In this document: positions 51,903 through 61,763 of the stretch, piece after piece
How the letters are laid out: every line of letters begins with the position of its first letter
Position numbering within the stretch: position 1 is the first letter of the stretch
Assembly: GCA_003142955.1 (NCBI GenBank)
Contig: PLOH01000105.1
Span: 61,011 to 125,010, forward strand
From: Opitutia bacterium
GTDB lineage: Bacteria > Verrucomicrobiota > Verrucomicrobiia > Opitutales > Opitutaceae
Direction: 5' to 3'
Length of the DNA: 64,000 nt
Made by a program: the position numbers and the translations under genes
Notes under the pieces: generated by a model
Seen by the model: only the letters and a program-made list of their open reading frames with translations
Told to the model about the DNA's origin: nothing
Database searches by the model: none

Positions 51903-54900
51903 TCATGGTCCGTCATCCAAGCAGGTGCGAACGGCTCTTGCAAGGTGCGCGGGTTCGAAGGGCTTCTGCAGGAAATTGGCGCCCACCTCGCCAGGGGCCG
52001 TGTCGCCGCGATAGCCGCTCATGTAGATGACCCGCAAGCCCGGTTGTTCGCTTCGGAGTTGCGCGGCGAGCTGCGCGCCGGAAACGCCACCGGGCATGAT
52101 GAGGTCGGTCAAAAGCAGGTCGAACGCGCCTGCCTGGTGCCGCCATAATTCCAGAGCGGCGACGCCGCTGGACGCCGCCTGCACGCGATAACCCTGCGCA
52201 CCGAGGATCTTGCTCGCCAGCGCGCGCACGGCGGGTTCGTCCTCAACCACGAGGATGGATTCGTTTCCCCCAAGCACCCGCGCCGCTTTGGGCGCGCCGC
52301 CTGGACGGTCGACGCCTTGGGGCAGGCGTGGCAGGTGAACCCGGAACGTCGTCCCCTCGCCGGAATGGCTTTCCACCTCAATCCAACCGTGATGCTGCTC
52401 GACGATGCCGTGCACCGTCGCCAATCCCAGGCCGGTGCCTTTGCCAACTTCTTTGGTCGTAAAAAACGGCTCGAAGATGTGTGGCAAATGGTCGGGAGCA
52501 ATGCCGCGGCCGGTGTCACGCAGGCTCAAGCAGATGAAGGAGCCGGGACGGCCTTCCGGGTGCTGGCGCGCCGCGGCCTCGTCGAGCGTCACATCGTCGA
52601 GTTCGATCCAAAGTTCGCCGCCGCCGGGCATGGCGTCGCGGGCGTTGACGGCGAGGTTGAGCAACACCTGCTCGATCATGCCGGAATCGCCCTCGATCCA
52701 GGCGCCGCCGGGAAGCAAACGGGTGCGCAACATGATGTCTTCGCCGATCAAGCGCTGGAGCATGCGACCGACGCTCAAGACCGCGTCGTCGAGATCGAGC
52801 GGCATCATGCGCATCGGCTGGCGGCGACTGAACGTCAGTAACTGGCGCGTCAGATTGGCGGCGCGGACCGCGGCCGCCTGAATTTCTTTCGCCGATTCCG
52901 TAATTTCGGCGTCCGCGCTGGCCAGCAATAGCCCGCAATAGCCCAGGATGACCGTCAGCAGGTTATTAAAATCGTGCGCCACACCGCCGGCCAGCTGGCC
53001 GATGGCTTCCATCTTCTGTGCCTGCCGGAAACTTTCCTCGAGCTGGAGACGCTCGGTGATGTCACCAGCGTAGCAGTGGACGGTTTTCTGACTCGCAATC
53101 GGGTAGAACGACCAGGAAAGAGTCCGTAGGCCGCTTCGCGTTTCCAGTCGCAGGCAGGGCTGGTCCTGAGCAAGGCATTCCATGACGATCTGCCGTGTAT
53201 CGGGGGGAAACAGGGCCGGCAATTCAGCGACGCCGGCGGCGGCAGCCAGGGCGTGCGCCGCGGGATTGGCGTACGCGAGCATGCCATCGGCGGCGAATTC
53301 GAACACCGGATTGGGATTGAGTTCTGGAAACGCCGCGAGATGGCGCGCCCGTTCCTCAGCCGCTCGGCGTCCCGACTCGGCTTCGGCATGCTCGATCGCG
53401 AAAGAGAGGTCCATCGCCAGTTCATCAAGCAGCAGGAGTTCCTCCTCGTCGAAGAAGCCGGGCTCGCCCGAATAGAGGCTGACAGCACCGATCGTACGAC
53501 CGGCAATCTTGAGTGGAAATGCCCCGCACGAGCGATAACCGAGGTGCAGGGCTGCGCCTTTCCACGGCTTCATGAACGAGTCGTTTTCGATGTCGTTGCA
53601 GATCGCGTGCTCTCCGCGGCGCAAGGCCGTGCCCGTCGGCTCGGCGACGCGCCGGCTGTCGCTCAGATCGATGTCGAGCTTCTCAATGTAGTCACCGGCC
53701 TCCCCGGCGTGGGCCACGGGATTCACCCGCGCCGCGACCGAATCCAACAGGCCGATCCATGCCATGCGAAAACCGCCCTTTTCAACCGCGATGCGGCAGG
53801 TTTCCCGGTGCAGCGCCAGCAGGTCGCGTTCGCGCACGATGGCTTGATTGATATCGCTCAGCACGGCCAGCGTGCGGTTGAGCCGCCGGATGCGTTCGTC
53901 CGCTCGCCGACGGTCCGTGACGTCGAATACGAGTGAGTAAAGCAGGGTGCGGCCGGCCACTCTGACGGGCGAGCTGAAGACCTCCACCTCGCGGATCGAG
54001 CTATCGGCCCGGCGATGCTTGAAGTTAAAATTGCCGCCGTGCGCGTCGCGCGCGACCTGCATTTCCGCCTGGATTTGCTCCGCTGAAAGCGTGTTAATAG
54101 CGGCGATCTTCTTGGTGATGAGCTCATCGCGCGACCAGCCGTAGTAGGCGGCGGCGGCGGAATTCGCATCGACGATCGCGCCCGATTCCGGGTCGATCAC
54201 GAACATGACCGTATGGTTGTTCTCAAAGAGGCTGCGGAAGCGCGCTTCACTCTCCTGCAGCGCGATTTCTGCCTCCTTGCGCGGGGTGATGTCCTCGTAG
54301 GTGCCGAGAACGCCAATCGTGTGGCCCTCATCGTCCCGCAGCGGAATCTTGCTGGTGCGCAACCACCGACAACCCCCGGTTGGAGTCGTCTGAGGCTCTT
54401 CGAAGCCGATTTTCGGGATCCCGGTTTCGGTGACTTGGCGGTCATCGGCCCGGTAAAGCTCAGCCTCCCGCTTCCAGCCCATCTGGAAGTCGTCCTTTCC
54501 GATCAGTTCGCTCGGCGTGGAAAAACCTGAGTCGCGGGCGAACGAGGCGTTGCATCCGAGGAATTTCCCTTCCAGGTCCTTCCAGAACACGCGCACAGGA
54601 ATGGTGTCGAGAACGCTGCCCAACATACTCTGTGAATCGCGCGGCATTCGCTGCGCAGCCGGCTCGCCGGTTTGGTCGCGAAAGGCCACGACCACGCCGG
54701 CGATTGCTCCATGGTCGTCGCGGACGGGGGCGCCGCTGTAGGCGATGGGTCGCGCGGTGCCTTCGCGGTCAAGCAGGATGGCATGATCGGGTTGTTTAAC
54801 GATCGGCCCGTCGCGCACAATGCGCGTGACGGGGCTTTCGAGGTTTTCCCTCGTCTCCTTGTCGACCAGTCGGAAAACTTCATCGAGCGGCCGGCCCTCC

Positions 54901-55064
54901 GCTTCTTTGTCCTTCCAGCCGGTGAGCGCTTCGGCTGCGGGGTTAAGCAATTCCACTCGTCCCTGGCCATCAGCTGTGATGATCGCATCACCAACGCGGT
55001 GGAGCGCGGTAAACGCCGCCCAGGTTTGGCGGACCGGCCAGGCACGGGATTCGATGGCAGCCAT
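51903..55064 (-). CDS. Cytoplasmic hybrid histidine kinase: four PAS, GAF, receiver
   Basis: 1053 residues with no membrane segment. PAS domains at about 15-130, 145-270 and 275-395 ([13 protein letters not shown] marks a PAC tail), a GAF domain (405-555) and a fourth PAS (580-680). H box [20 protein letters not shown] with H697, ATPase ([36 protein letters not shown]) and receiver with D987 in [14 protein letters not shown]. The receiver has PGGVSG where most have PxMDG. An in-frame stop about 15 bases upstream of the ATG at 55064 argues against a longer N-terminus. It probably senses a cytoplasmic cue by PAS/GAF ligands. Output partner unknown. Confidence 0.9.
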   Translation of the reverse strand: MAAIESRAWPVRQTWAAFTALHRVGDAIITADGQGRVELLNPAAEALTGWKDKEAEGRPLDEVFRLVDKETRENLESPVTRIVRDGPIVKQPDHAILLDREGTARPIAYSGAPVRDDHGAIAGVVVAFRDQTGEPAAQRMPRDSQSMLGSVLDTIPVRVFWKDLEGKFLGCNASFARDSGFSTPSELIGKDDFQMGWKREAELYRADDRQVTETGIPKIGFEEPQTTPTGGCRWLRTSKIPLRDDEGHTIGVLGTYEDITPRKEAEIALQESEARFRSLFENNHTVMFVIDPESGAIVDANSAAAAYYGWSRDELITKKIAAINTLSAEQIQAEMQVARDAHGGNFNFKHRRADSSIREVEVFSSPVRVAGRTLLYSLVFDVTDRRRADERIRRLNRTLAVLSDINQAIVRERDLLALHRETCRIAVEKGGFRMAWIGLLDSVAARVNPVAHAGEAGDYIEKLDIDLSDSRRVAEPTGTALRRGEHAICNDIENDSFMKPWKGAALHLGYRSCGAFPLKIAGRTIGAVSLYSGEPGFFDEEELLLLDELAMDLSFAIEHAEAESGRRAAEERARHLAAFPELNPNPVFEFAADGMLAYANPAAHALAAAAGVAELPALFPPDTRQIVMECLAQDQPCLRLETRSGLRTLSWSFYPIASQKTVHCYAGDITERLQLEESFRQAQKMEAIGQLAGGVAHDFNNLLTVILGYCGLLLASADAEITESAKEIQAAAVRAANLTRQLLTFSRRQPMRMMPLDLDDAVLSVGRMLQRLIGEDIMLRTRLLPGGAWIEGDSGMIEQVLLNLAVNARDAMPGGGELWIELDDVTLDEAAARQHPEGRPGSFICLSLRDTGRGIAPDHLPHIFEPFFTTKEVGKGTGLGLATVHGIVEQHHGWIEVESHSGEGTTFRVHLPRLPQGVDRPGGAPKAARVLGGNESILVVEDEPAVRALASKILGAQGYRVQAASSGVAALELWRHQAGAFDLLLTDLIMPGGVSGAQLAAQLRSEQPGLRVIYMSGYRGDTAPGEVGANFLQKPFEPAHLARAVRTCLDDGP

Positions 55065-55610
55065 CTTAGGGAACGATCAAGATGAACAGGGGATTGTTTC
55101 TGTGAATCTGACAAGATCGGCGTTTGGGGGTAACGCCACGGGCATCTGACCGGACTGAACCAACAGCCGCTATGGTTGGGACCACCATGCCGGGCAGGCA
55201 CGCCTGAGACAAGACGAATGGAGCCCACAACTGCGCCTAGCCCGCATATTTCCTAGGCTTTGCCATCGCTACAATGATCCTCCGGCTAGCGGTTCCTATG
55301 ATGGCGCTAGTCAAAGGATATGCGGGTTAATGCAAAACCGCCCCTCCGAAGTGAGACCATGCGCCCACGCCGACTGAGAAAAGACAGCCAGCCCAGGAAA
55401 GCCTCAGAAGCTTGCCGGTTTCCCTGCGGAACGTTCCGGGGGGCGGTTTTGCCGGTAGCCCGGATGTGCCGGCCAGCAGGCTCGGCCCGCGGATCGTCTA
55501 CAGTCTGCACGCCGGCTATCGAGCAGAGTGCGAAACATCCGGGCTAGGCAGATGCCGGCGATTAGCCCGCCTGCAATTCGCGTTTTCTTTGGATGGTCGG
55601 ATTAATCGCA
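55065..55610. other. Gene-poor region with palindromic repeat
   Basis: 546 bases between the kinase start and an esterase remnant. It should hold the kinase promoter on its left side, but no clear -35/-10 pair was recognised. Its right part contains an inverted repeat (55456-55546). Open frames in it are short and arginine- or proline-rich, without family resemblance. Confidence 0.45.
55456..55546. repeat. TAGCCCGGATGT inverted repeat
   Basis: TAGCCCGGATGT at 55456-55467 is perfectly complemented by ACATCCGGGCTA at 55535-55546, separated by 67 bases that include GCCGGCC. The layout (12-base arms, GC-rich centre) is like the other intergenic elements of the window but the arm sequence is different, so it may be another repeat family. 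Confidence 0.65.
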
Positions 55611-56090
55611 CTACGGAGCCTGCTTCGCTGAAAATTCCAGGCCGCCCAGCCATGTCCGAAAGAGCGACATCCAAGTGTACACGGACTTCCCTTCGTCGCG
55701 GATTCCAAATCCGTGTCCGTCGCGGGCATAGACATGCAGCTCTGTGGGCACGCGCGACTCCGCAAGTTTTAGGTAATACTTCACCATCGGCGTCGTCAGG
55801 TTAAACGAGTCGTCGTAGGCGCCGCAAAGGAAAGCCGGGGGAGTTTGCGGCGTCAGGATGGGCTGCTCGCGCGCCAGGCCCGGATAGAAAAGGGCCTGGA
55901 AGTCAGGCCGGCAGTCGAGCATATCAATCGCGTCGTTCGACCCCTTAACCGGATTGGCGAAATCGGCGGCGGCGAGGGCCGCGAGCTCCCCGCCCGCTGA
56001 GAACCCCATGATCCCGACCGACGCCGGATTGACATTCCATTCCTTGGCGTGGCTGCGCACCGTGCGTATCGGAACTTGTCTGCCGGGATT
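55611..56090 (-). pseudogene. Alpha/beta-hydrolase (acetyl-xylan-esterase-like) gene, 5' missing
   Basis: The C-terminal part of a BD-FAE/esterase-like hydrolase is readable: RTVRSHAKEWNVNPASVGIM, nucleophile GFSAGGELAALAA, acid CGAYDDSFNL and histidine YARDGHGFGIRDEGK. The region before about 56090 (up to the ATG at 56210) has no family resemblance, and the oxyanion-hole HGGG strand that must precede is missing. The gene therefore lacks about its first half, including a signal peptide. The three catalytic residues remain. It is most likely a remnant, though short expression from an internal start cannot be excluded. Confidence 0.7.
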
Positions 56091-56276
56091 CCGGGCCATA
56101 ACCGGAATAGACCGTTGTCTCTTTTCCTGTTTAGCGTCGAAGCCGCCATGATGCACGAACCTTCTCGGGCAGAACGGGTGGCGCGGCGCACCAGAAAAGC
56201 GTGCGTCCATGGCTCCTTTTACTAAGGTCCATTCATGCCCCTCTTTGCTTCTCCACGAGATTTTGCCTGATTAACT

Positions 56277-56732
56277 ATGAGCATCGGAGAACGCGTTTCC
56301 TGGTTCCTCTCCCTGCTCGGTGCCGTCCTCGTCGCCGGGCGCGACCTGCTCGCCCGCTGGACCTATACGGCGGACGAATGGAACGTCTTCGCGCCTGGCG
56401 AGACGCGCCGCCTGGCCAACGACAAGGGCATGCTGCTCAAGATCATGGCGGGCTTCATGCTTGTCGCCAAGGTGGCGACGGTCTTGATCAGCCGCCGCGC
56501 TACTCTCTTCGTGGGCGGCATCCTGGGGGGAATTTGGATCTTGTGCTGGGCGATTGTACGGATGCAAGTCCACCGCCAGAACAAACTCGAGCAGGCGCCG
56601 CCAAAGAGCGCGATCACCTACTCGACTCCCGGCCGCAACCGCCGGCCAACCGAGACGGTGTGCGTGCCGATTCCGACCGGACGCGAAGCCGAGGCCGCCG
56701 CGCTGGTGAAACGTCTCGCGGCCCGCCGCTGA
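56277..56732 (+). CDS. Hypothetical small membrane protein
   Basis: 151 residues. Three hydrophobic segments are visible: WFLSLLGAVLVAGRDLLAR, LKIMAGFMLVAKVATVLI and ATLFVGGILGGIWILCWAIV, then a basic cytoplasmic tail. No family is recognised. It is the only plus-strand gene in this part and is divergent from the esterase remnant. The tail contains CVPIPTGREAEAAALVKRLA. Coding likelihood is supported by the consistent membrane pattern only. Confidence 0.55.
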   Translation: MSIGERVSWFLSLLGAVLVAGRDLLARWTYTADEWNVFAPGETRRLANDKGMLLKIMAGFMLVAKVATVLISRRATLFVGGILGGIWILCWAIVRMQVHRQNKLEQAPPKSAITYSTPGRNRRPTETVCVPIPTGREAEAAALVKRLAARR

Positions 56733-56896
56733 GCGCCGCCCGTTTGCCTTTTCCGCTCTTCTTTCAACTCCACCTACCCCTATGTCGTGAAATATGTCCG
56801 TCGTGACTTGGCTTGCCTGCGTCGTGCTCTTCGGCGGCTCACTGACGTCCGCCAAATCCACGCTTACCGCCGCTCCACCAACGCACCCCTGTGCCT

Positions 56897-59452
56897 TCAG
56901 GCCGCGCCTTGCGTTGGCGGAGAATGGCGGATCTCCCTGACTTCAATCGTCCCACCGGCGGTTTCAAGAAACGGTTTCCCCTCCTTAACCCCAACCGTGC
57001 CGTAGCCGGTGGCGGTGGAGAGAAAACAGCGGAAATCACCCGGGAGGGAAGGCTGCAGATACAGCACTTTGTCGACGGCATCGTAGCGTGCACCGCTCAG
57101 CCCTTGCAACAGGGCATACGAAGCCATCGCCCGGGCATACCAGTGTCCCCATTCATACTCGTCGAACGGATTGCGCACCCGCCCATCGTAACGATTGCGA
57201 CAGGTCCGGACGATTTCGAGTCCCTCGGACACATATCCCATCAACATTAGGTGGGAGGCGACTTGATACTCAATGCCAGTCCACACCTCGTCGGAATACA
57301 CGAACGGCAGGGAGGCGCGGCCTCCCTTGGGCCAGGTACACAATAAAAGGCCGCCTTCGGAACCACACGCGTAGGTGGACCGGTCTGGATTCGCGTGCGA
57401 CGAGAGATCGCGCGTCAGGTTGTTCCGGTGGACGGCCCGGAGGTGACTCTTCACCTTGCCGGAGTCCAGGACCTGACCAACCCCGCAAACCAACGCAAAC
57501 CAGGATCCGATCACTCCGTCGGAGAGGCAGCCGGGGCCGTATTGATAATTCGGCCCCTCCTTCTCGATGAGGGCCACTGCTTCGGTAGAAAAGCTCTCGC
57601 CGATCCAATTTTTGGGATCCTTCGGCAGTTTGGCGCGCAGGTTCTGCCACTCGATCCTTTGGCAAAAATATTCGCCATCGAAGAGTTGCTCGTTCGCACG
57701 TCGAGTTCCTTTTTCGAAAAGAACGGCGTAGTCGTCCACCTTTTCGCCCAAAGCCCGCCCCATGAGGGTGGCGGCCTGCAAGGCTCCGAGATAAATGCTG
57801 GTGCACATTCCGTTGGCTCCCCAGAACTCGATATCGTAGGTATTGTGCTGGGGCTCTTCCAGGCAGCCCGTGTGCTTTGGATCCCAAGTCTCAATGCAGT
57901 AGTCGAGGCTGACGCGAACCTTGGGCCAAATCCGTCGCAACCACTCGGTATCCCCGCTGATGCGCCAGTCGCGGTGGACTTTCATGATGCCGCCTAACTG
58001 GCCGTCGGCAGCGTCGAACTCCTCGTGGACAATCGGCCGGATGGGCAGCCCGCTGCGAAAGGTCTGTTCCCCCCGGTCGTTTTGAGAGGGCCCAAATTCG
58101 GTCTCGCGCAGGGTGCGCTCCAGCGCCGGGAATAGATGCGGAATGGACTGGGCGTAATTCCAGACGTGGCTGCAAAGAGCCCCCTGGCCTTCCTGGTCGG
58201 CGCAGCCTTCCCAACCCCAAAGCCGTCCATCGGTCTGCCGGAGAATGGTCGGAGATTTGAGGATCGCGAAATTGGCGGCCACCGCCTCGATCACTTCTGG
58301 CGGCAGGGTCGAACTGTAGAAACACCGGGTGAAGCGCTCGGCGTTGGCTCTCAATGCGCCATAGTGCTCGTGCCAGAACGCCGCCAGTTCCACGATATCC
58401 TTGAACCGTCCGGCATACCACGGCCGGTAGGTCTCTTTTGGCCCGGCAACGCTCTCTGGAAGATCCTTGCCCACCCGCAGATTGGCCCGCCCGGAATACC
58501 AGGCAAGGCGGACCGTAATCACCTTGGTTTCGCCCGGACCGAGTTGGAACGGGACAAACAACGAGGCCCCCGGCGCGGGCCGCCCCTCACTGACCGGGGG
58601 ACATTCGTAACAGGCGCCATCGGCAATATCGCGCCACACCATCGCCAGCCAGTCCCACCAGCCGCCGCGGAACCAGGCGTGGTTGACCTTCATATTGGGA
58701 TCATCAACGGAAACATGGAAAGCTGCTGCGTCCCACGGACGGTCCGGCATCCCCTCGCCCAGGAGAATAAAACCGCCCGGTGCCGGACGGATTTCATTGG
58801 GCGCCTTGTCGATCGCCAGGAAGTGCTTCGAATTAAACGAGAATACTGCTTCGACGGATTCGGAACTGTGGTTGGCGAATTCATATTCCAGTGCCGCCAC
58901 CGGCAGACTCGAATTATCGGCGTCACCCGGTTCGAACGGGCTCCACCCGGTGATTCTCACGGCCAGCGGCACTTCATCATCGACCAGCGTCACTTCCCCA
59001 AAAGGGAACTGTGCTTTGAAAGATGCGTCGCGAAACCGCGGCAAACCCAGTCCGGGTTCGGCGCCCCCGGCAGCGTTTCCCGGCCGGCCGAAAAGCCTCC
59101 AGCCCGGCACTGGTCCCTCGAGAACGCGGGCCACTTTTTTTTGCCCCTTGACCGATAGGGCGGCAAATACACCCGGCTCGTTAAACACATCCGGGCGGTT
59201 CCTCAACGAGAAATGCGAGAGAGCGCCGGTCCCATCGAGACAGATCGTTCCAGCGCCGATGCCCCCCAAAGGAAACGCCACCCGGCTCAAGGTGGGTCCT
59301 TCGTAGGCACCATTGTAGCTCCGGTGGGGGCTCGACAGGCCAGCTGTCCGGCCGGCGGTTTCGCTGCGGACGTCTGCCGCCCCGACCATCACACCAGCCG
59401 TCGGCAAAGCCGCCGCCGCTACCGACAGTTTCATAAACTCCCGTCGATTCAT
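56897..59452 (-). CDS. GH116 family glycosidase (GBA2-like), Tat-exported
   Basis: 851 residues from the ATG at 59452; a longer frame to 59614 adds non-family sequence. The N-terminus MNRREFMKLSVAAAALPTAG is a twin-arginine signal. The N-terminal beta-domain (about 45-330) begins with VAFPLGGIGAGTICLDGTGA, and the (alpha/alpha)6 barrel follows (about 380-820). Conserved GH116 text: GRLWGWEGCADQEGQGALCS (likely nucleophile Glu in GWEG) and EEPQHNTYDIEFWGANGMCT (likely acid Asp in TYD). Relatives hydrolyse beta-glucosides, beta-xylosides or glucosylceramide. The Tat signal suggests export of the folded enzyme. Confidence 0.9.
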   Translation of the reverse strand: MNRREFMKLSVAAAALPTAGVMVGAADVRSETAGRTAGLSSPHRSYNGAYEGPTLSRVAFPLGGIGAGTICLDGTGALSHFSLRNRPDVFNEPGVFAALSVKGQKKVARVLEGPVPGWRLFGRPGNAAGGAEPGLGLPRFRDASFKAQFPFGEVTLVDDEVPLAVRITGWSPFEPGDADNSSLPVAALEYEFANHSSESVEAVFSFNSKHFLAIDKAPNEIRPAPGGFILLGEGMPDRPWDAAAFHVSVDDPNMKVNHAWFRGGWWDWLAMVWRDIADGACYECPPVSEGRPAPGASLFVPFQLGPGETKVITVRLAWYSGRANLRVGKDLPESVAGPKETYRPWYAGRFKDIVELAAFWHEHYGALRANAERFTRCFYSSTLPPEVIEAVAANFAILKSPTILRQTDGRLWGWEGCADQEGQGALCSHVWNYAQSIPHLFPALERTLRETEFGPSQNDRGEQTFRSGLPIRPIVHEEFDAADGQLGGIMKVHRDWRISGDTEWLRRIWPKVRVSLDYCIETWDPKHTGCLEEPQHNTYDIEFWGANGMCTSIYLGALQAATLMGRALGEKVDDYAVLFEKGTRRANEQLFDGEYFCQRIEWQNLRAKLPKDPKNWIGESFSTEAVALIEKEGPNYQYGPGCLSDGVIGSWFALVCGVGQVLDSGKVKSHLRAVHRNNLTRDLSSHANPDRSTYACGSEGGLLLCTWPKGGRASLPFVYSDEVWTGIEYQVASHLMLMGYVSEGLEIVRTCRNRYDGRVRNPFDEYEWGHWYARAMASYALLQGLSGARYDAVDKVLYLQPSLPGDFRCFLSTATGYGTVGVKEGKPFLETAGGTIEVREIRHSPPTQGAA

Positions 59453-59648
59453 GAATTCTCCTTTCAGACGATCGCCTGCAAACAGTATTCGCGCCAAGTC
59501 AAGTTGGCTAACCAGCTTCACCAATATCGAGCGGGCACGCCAGAACCAAAGGCCTTCCCAAGTTGGGGCCAGAATTGGCAAACCGCGCTGCGGGAAAACC
59601 GTCCGCCGCGGCACGAAGCAATTTCGGAGCCCGACGGGCTCGCGACCA

Positions 59649-60071
59649 TTATTGGGCGTGACTGAACTTCACAAACAGAGGTCTGATTTCGTTGTCGAGG
59701 AAGGAATTCAGCTCTGCCTTGGTCACCATGAATACCTGGGATTTCGTGATGGTTTTCCCGTCGGCCGTCTTGCTGGCTTTCCAGAAGGTGATCTTCATCT
59801 TGTTACATGCGCCGTGTTCGATTACGCGCTGGCTGAAAGCAAAGAAGGCTTGGCCGTTGTCGGTAGCGTTGTAAAACTCATCGTGCCATCCCTGCTTGTT
59901 GATCTTTTCGAGAAGCGCGGCGTGGCAGGCTGTCGGCGAATCGGAGCTTTCCTCGGCAATGACCGTTACCTCCCGCTCGCCGATGCGAACTTGGGTCTCG
60001 ACGGCATAGGTCGTCGAGACAGTGAGAAGTGCAACAAATAAGAGGGGGAGCTTTTTCACAGTAAACGCCAT
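59649..60071 (-). CDS. Hypothetical secreted protein
   Basis: 140 residues with a signal peptide (KLPLLFVALLTVSTTYA). The mature part has two cysteines (TACHAALLEK and EHGACNKMKIT) that may form a disulfide, and ends in SQVFMVTKAELNSFLDNEIR. No family recognised. It lies on the minus strand between the uxaC and GH116 genes. Its base composition is less GC-rich than the neighbours, which may indicate acquisition. Confidence 0.65.
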   Translation of the reverse strand: MAFTVKKLPLLFVALLTVSTTYAVETQVRIGEREVTVIAEESSDSPTACHAALLEKINKQGWHDEFYNATDNGQAFFAFSQRVIEHGACNKMKITFWKASKTADGKTITKSQVFMVTKAELNSFLDNEIRPLFVKFSHAQ

Positions 60072-60239
60072 GATGTTCGCGGTTCGGTATATCAGAGAAT
60101 AGTCAAAGGATCGGTATTCGCGGGTAAAACTTTAGCCCGTTGACGTTTGGGATACCCTGTACGTTCCCTCGATCCGCCCACGCTACCGGAGCCCCCCTGA
60201 CCGCCAGATTGAAGTGGAGGGTGTCCGGTTCGCTGCAAT

Positions 60240-61658
60240 TCATCCCCGATAAGCGGGATCGAGGTCCAACCGGAAATAATCGCGGGCGTTGGCAAAACAG
60301 ATGTTCTTGACCATGTGGCCGACAAGCACCCGGTCGTTGGGCATTTCCCCGCGTTCCATCTCGGCACCGAGCAGGTTGCACAGCACCCGCCGGAAATATT
60401 CGTGGCGGGTGTAGCTGAGGAAACTGCGCGAGTCGGTGAGCATGCCGATGAAACGGCTGAGCAGCCCGTTATTCGACAGGGCATTGATCTGCCACTCGAT
60501 CGCCTCCTTCTGGTCGAGGAACCACCATCCGCTGCCAAACTGGAGCTTGCCGGCCACGGATCCGTCCTGAAAGTTGCCCACCATCGTCGCGAAGGCGTAG
60601 TTGTCCGCCGGGTTGAGATTATAGACAACGGTGCGCGGCAGTTCTCCCGTGCGGTCGAGCGCATTGAGGTACCGACCAAGGGCCTGCGCTTGCGGAAAAT
60701 CGCCGATGCTGTCGAACCCGGTATCGGGGCCCAGCTGCTGCAACAGGCGCGAATTGACATTCCGTAGGGCACCGAGATGCAGCTGCTTCGTCCAACCCTG
60801 CCGCGCATCCCAACGGCCAAACTCCAGCATAAGGAAGGAGGCGTATTTCGCCCAGGCCGCCGGCGGGGCGGCTTGACCCGCCCGCGCCGCATCGAACACC
60901 GCGTGGGCCTCCGCGTGGGTGCACGGATCCGCCAATGCGGTCTCCAGGCCGTGATCGGACAGCCGGCAGCCGGCTGCATGGAAATCATCGTGCCGCTTCT
61001 TTAGGGCCGCGAGCAGGTCGTCGAAGGTCCTGACCGGCAGATTCGCGACGCCAGAAAGCCTTTCCAGCCAGGCGTTGAACGCCGCCGGTTGATTGACCCA
61101 GAGCGCCTTGTCCGGTCGAAAGGCCGGATAGACCCGGGTCTTGAGCCCCAGCTGCTTGATTCGCTCATGGTCCGCGAGCGAATCGGCCGGATCGTCGGTC
61201 GTGCACACGACGGCCACCCGGTTGGCCGCCAGAATATCGTGGACCCGCCGGTTCGCCAGAATCGCATTGGCGGTATTCCAGATTGAGTCGGCGGTCTGCG
61301 GGTTGATCGAGTCGTCGATTCCGAAGTAGCGTTTCAGCTCAAGGTGCGACCAATGATAAAGCGGGTTGCGCAAGAGATGCGGAACCGTGGCGCACCAGGC
61401 GTCGAACTTCTCGCGCGGCGAGGCATCGCCGGTGCAAACGCGCTCCGCCACGCCATTCGCACGCATGGCGCGCCATTTGTAGTGATCTCCCCCCAGCCAG
61501 ATTTCCGCAAGATCAGCGAAGCGGTGATTCTCGGCGATGAGTCGGGGCGACAGGTGGCAGTGGTAGTCGAAGATCGGCTGCCCTTCCGCGTAACTGTGGT
61601 AGAGATCGCGCGCGATGGCGCTATGGAGCAGAAAGTCGTCGTGAATGAAATTTTGCAT
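60240..61658 (-). CDS. uxaC: Uronate isomerase
   Basis: 472 residues, the normal length. UxaC converts D-glucuronate to D-fructuronate and D-galacturonate to D-tagaturonate, the first step of hexuronate use. Family text: FDYHCHLSPRLIAENHRF (metal-binding HxH), LRNPLYHWSHLELKRYFGI, VVCTTDDPADSL, LGALRNVNSRLLQQLGPDTG and FSYTRHEYF-like LSYTRHEYFRRVLCNLLG near the C-terminus. It is cytoplasmic. It follows the DUF4861 gene by 105 bases on the same strand. No uxaB or uxuA is in the window, so the pathway continues elsewhere. Confidence 0.97.
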   Translation of the reverse strand: MQNFIHDDFLLHSAIARDLYHSYAEGQPIFDYHCHLSPRLIAENHRFADLAEIWLGGDHYKWRAMRANGVAERVCTGDASPREKFDAWCATVPHLLRNPLYHWSHLELKRYFGIDDSINPQTADSIWNTANAILANRRVHDILAANRVAVVCTTDDPADSLADHERIKQLGLKTRVYPAFRPDKALWVNQPAAFNAWLERLSGVANLPVRTFDDLLAALKKRHDDFHAAGCRLSDHGLETALADPCTHAEAHAVFDAARAGQAAPPAAWAKYASFLMLEFGRWDARQGWTKQLHLGALRNVNSRLLQQLGPDTGFDSIGDFPQAQALGRYLNALDRTGELPRTVVYNLNPADNYAFATMVGNFQDGSVAGKLQFGSGWWFLDQKEAIEWQINALSNNGLLSRFIGMLTDSRSFLSYTRHEYFRRVLCNLLGAEMERGEMPNDRVLVGHMVKNICFANARDYFRLDLDPAYRG

Positions 61659-61763
61659 GGTCAGCGGGAAATGTCGTTGCGCATCGCTTCGAGGGACGCA
61701 TAGCCATCAAGCAGATTGTGGGCAGCCAGGCAACGAGACTGCGGGGCGAGACCGTCTTGGCCG

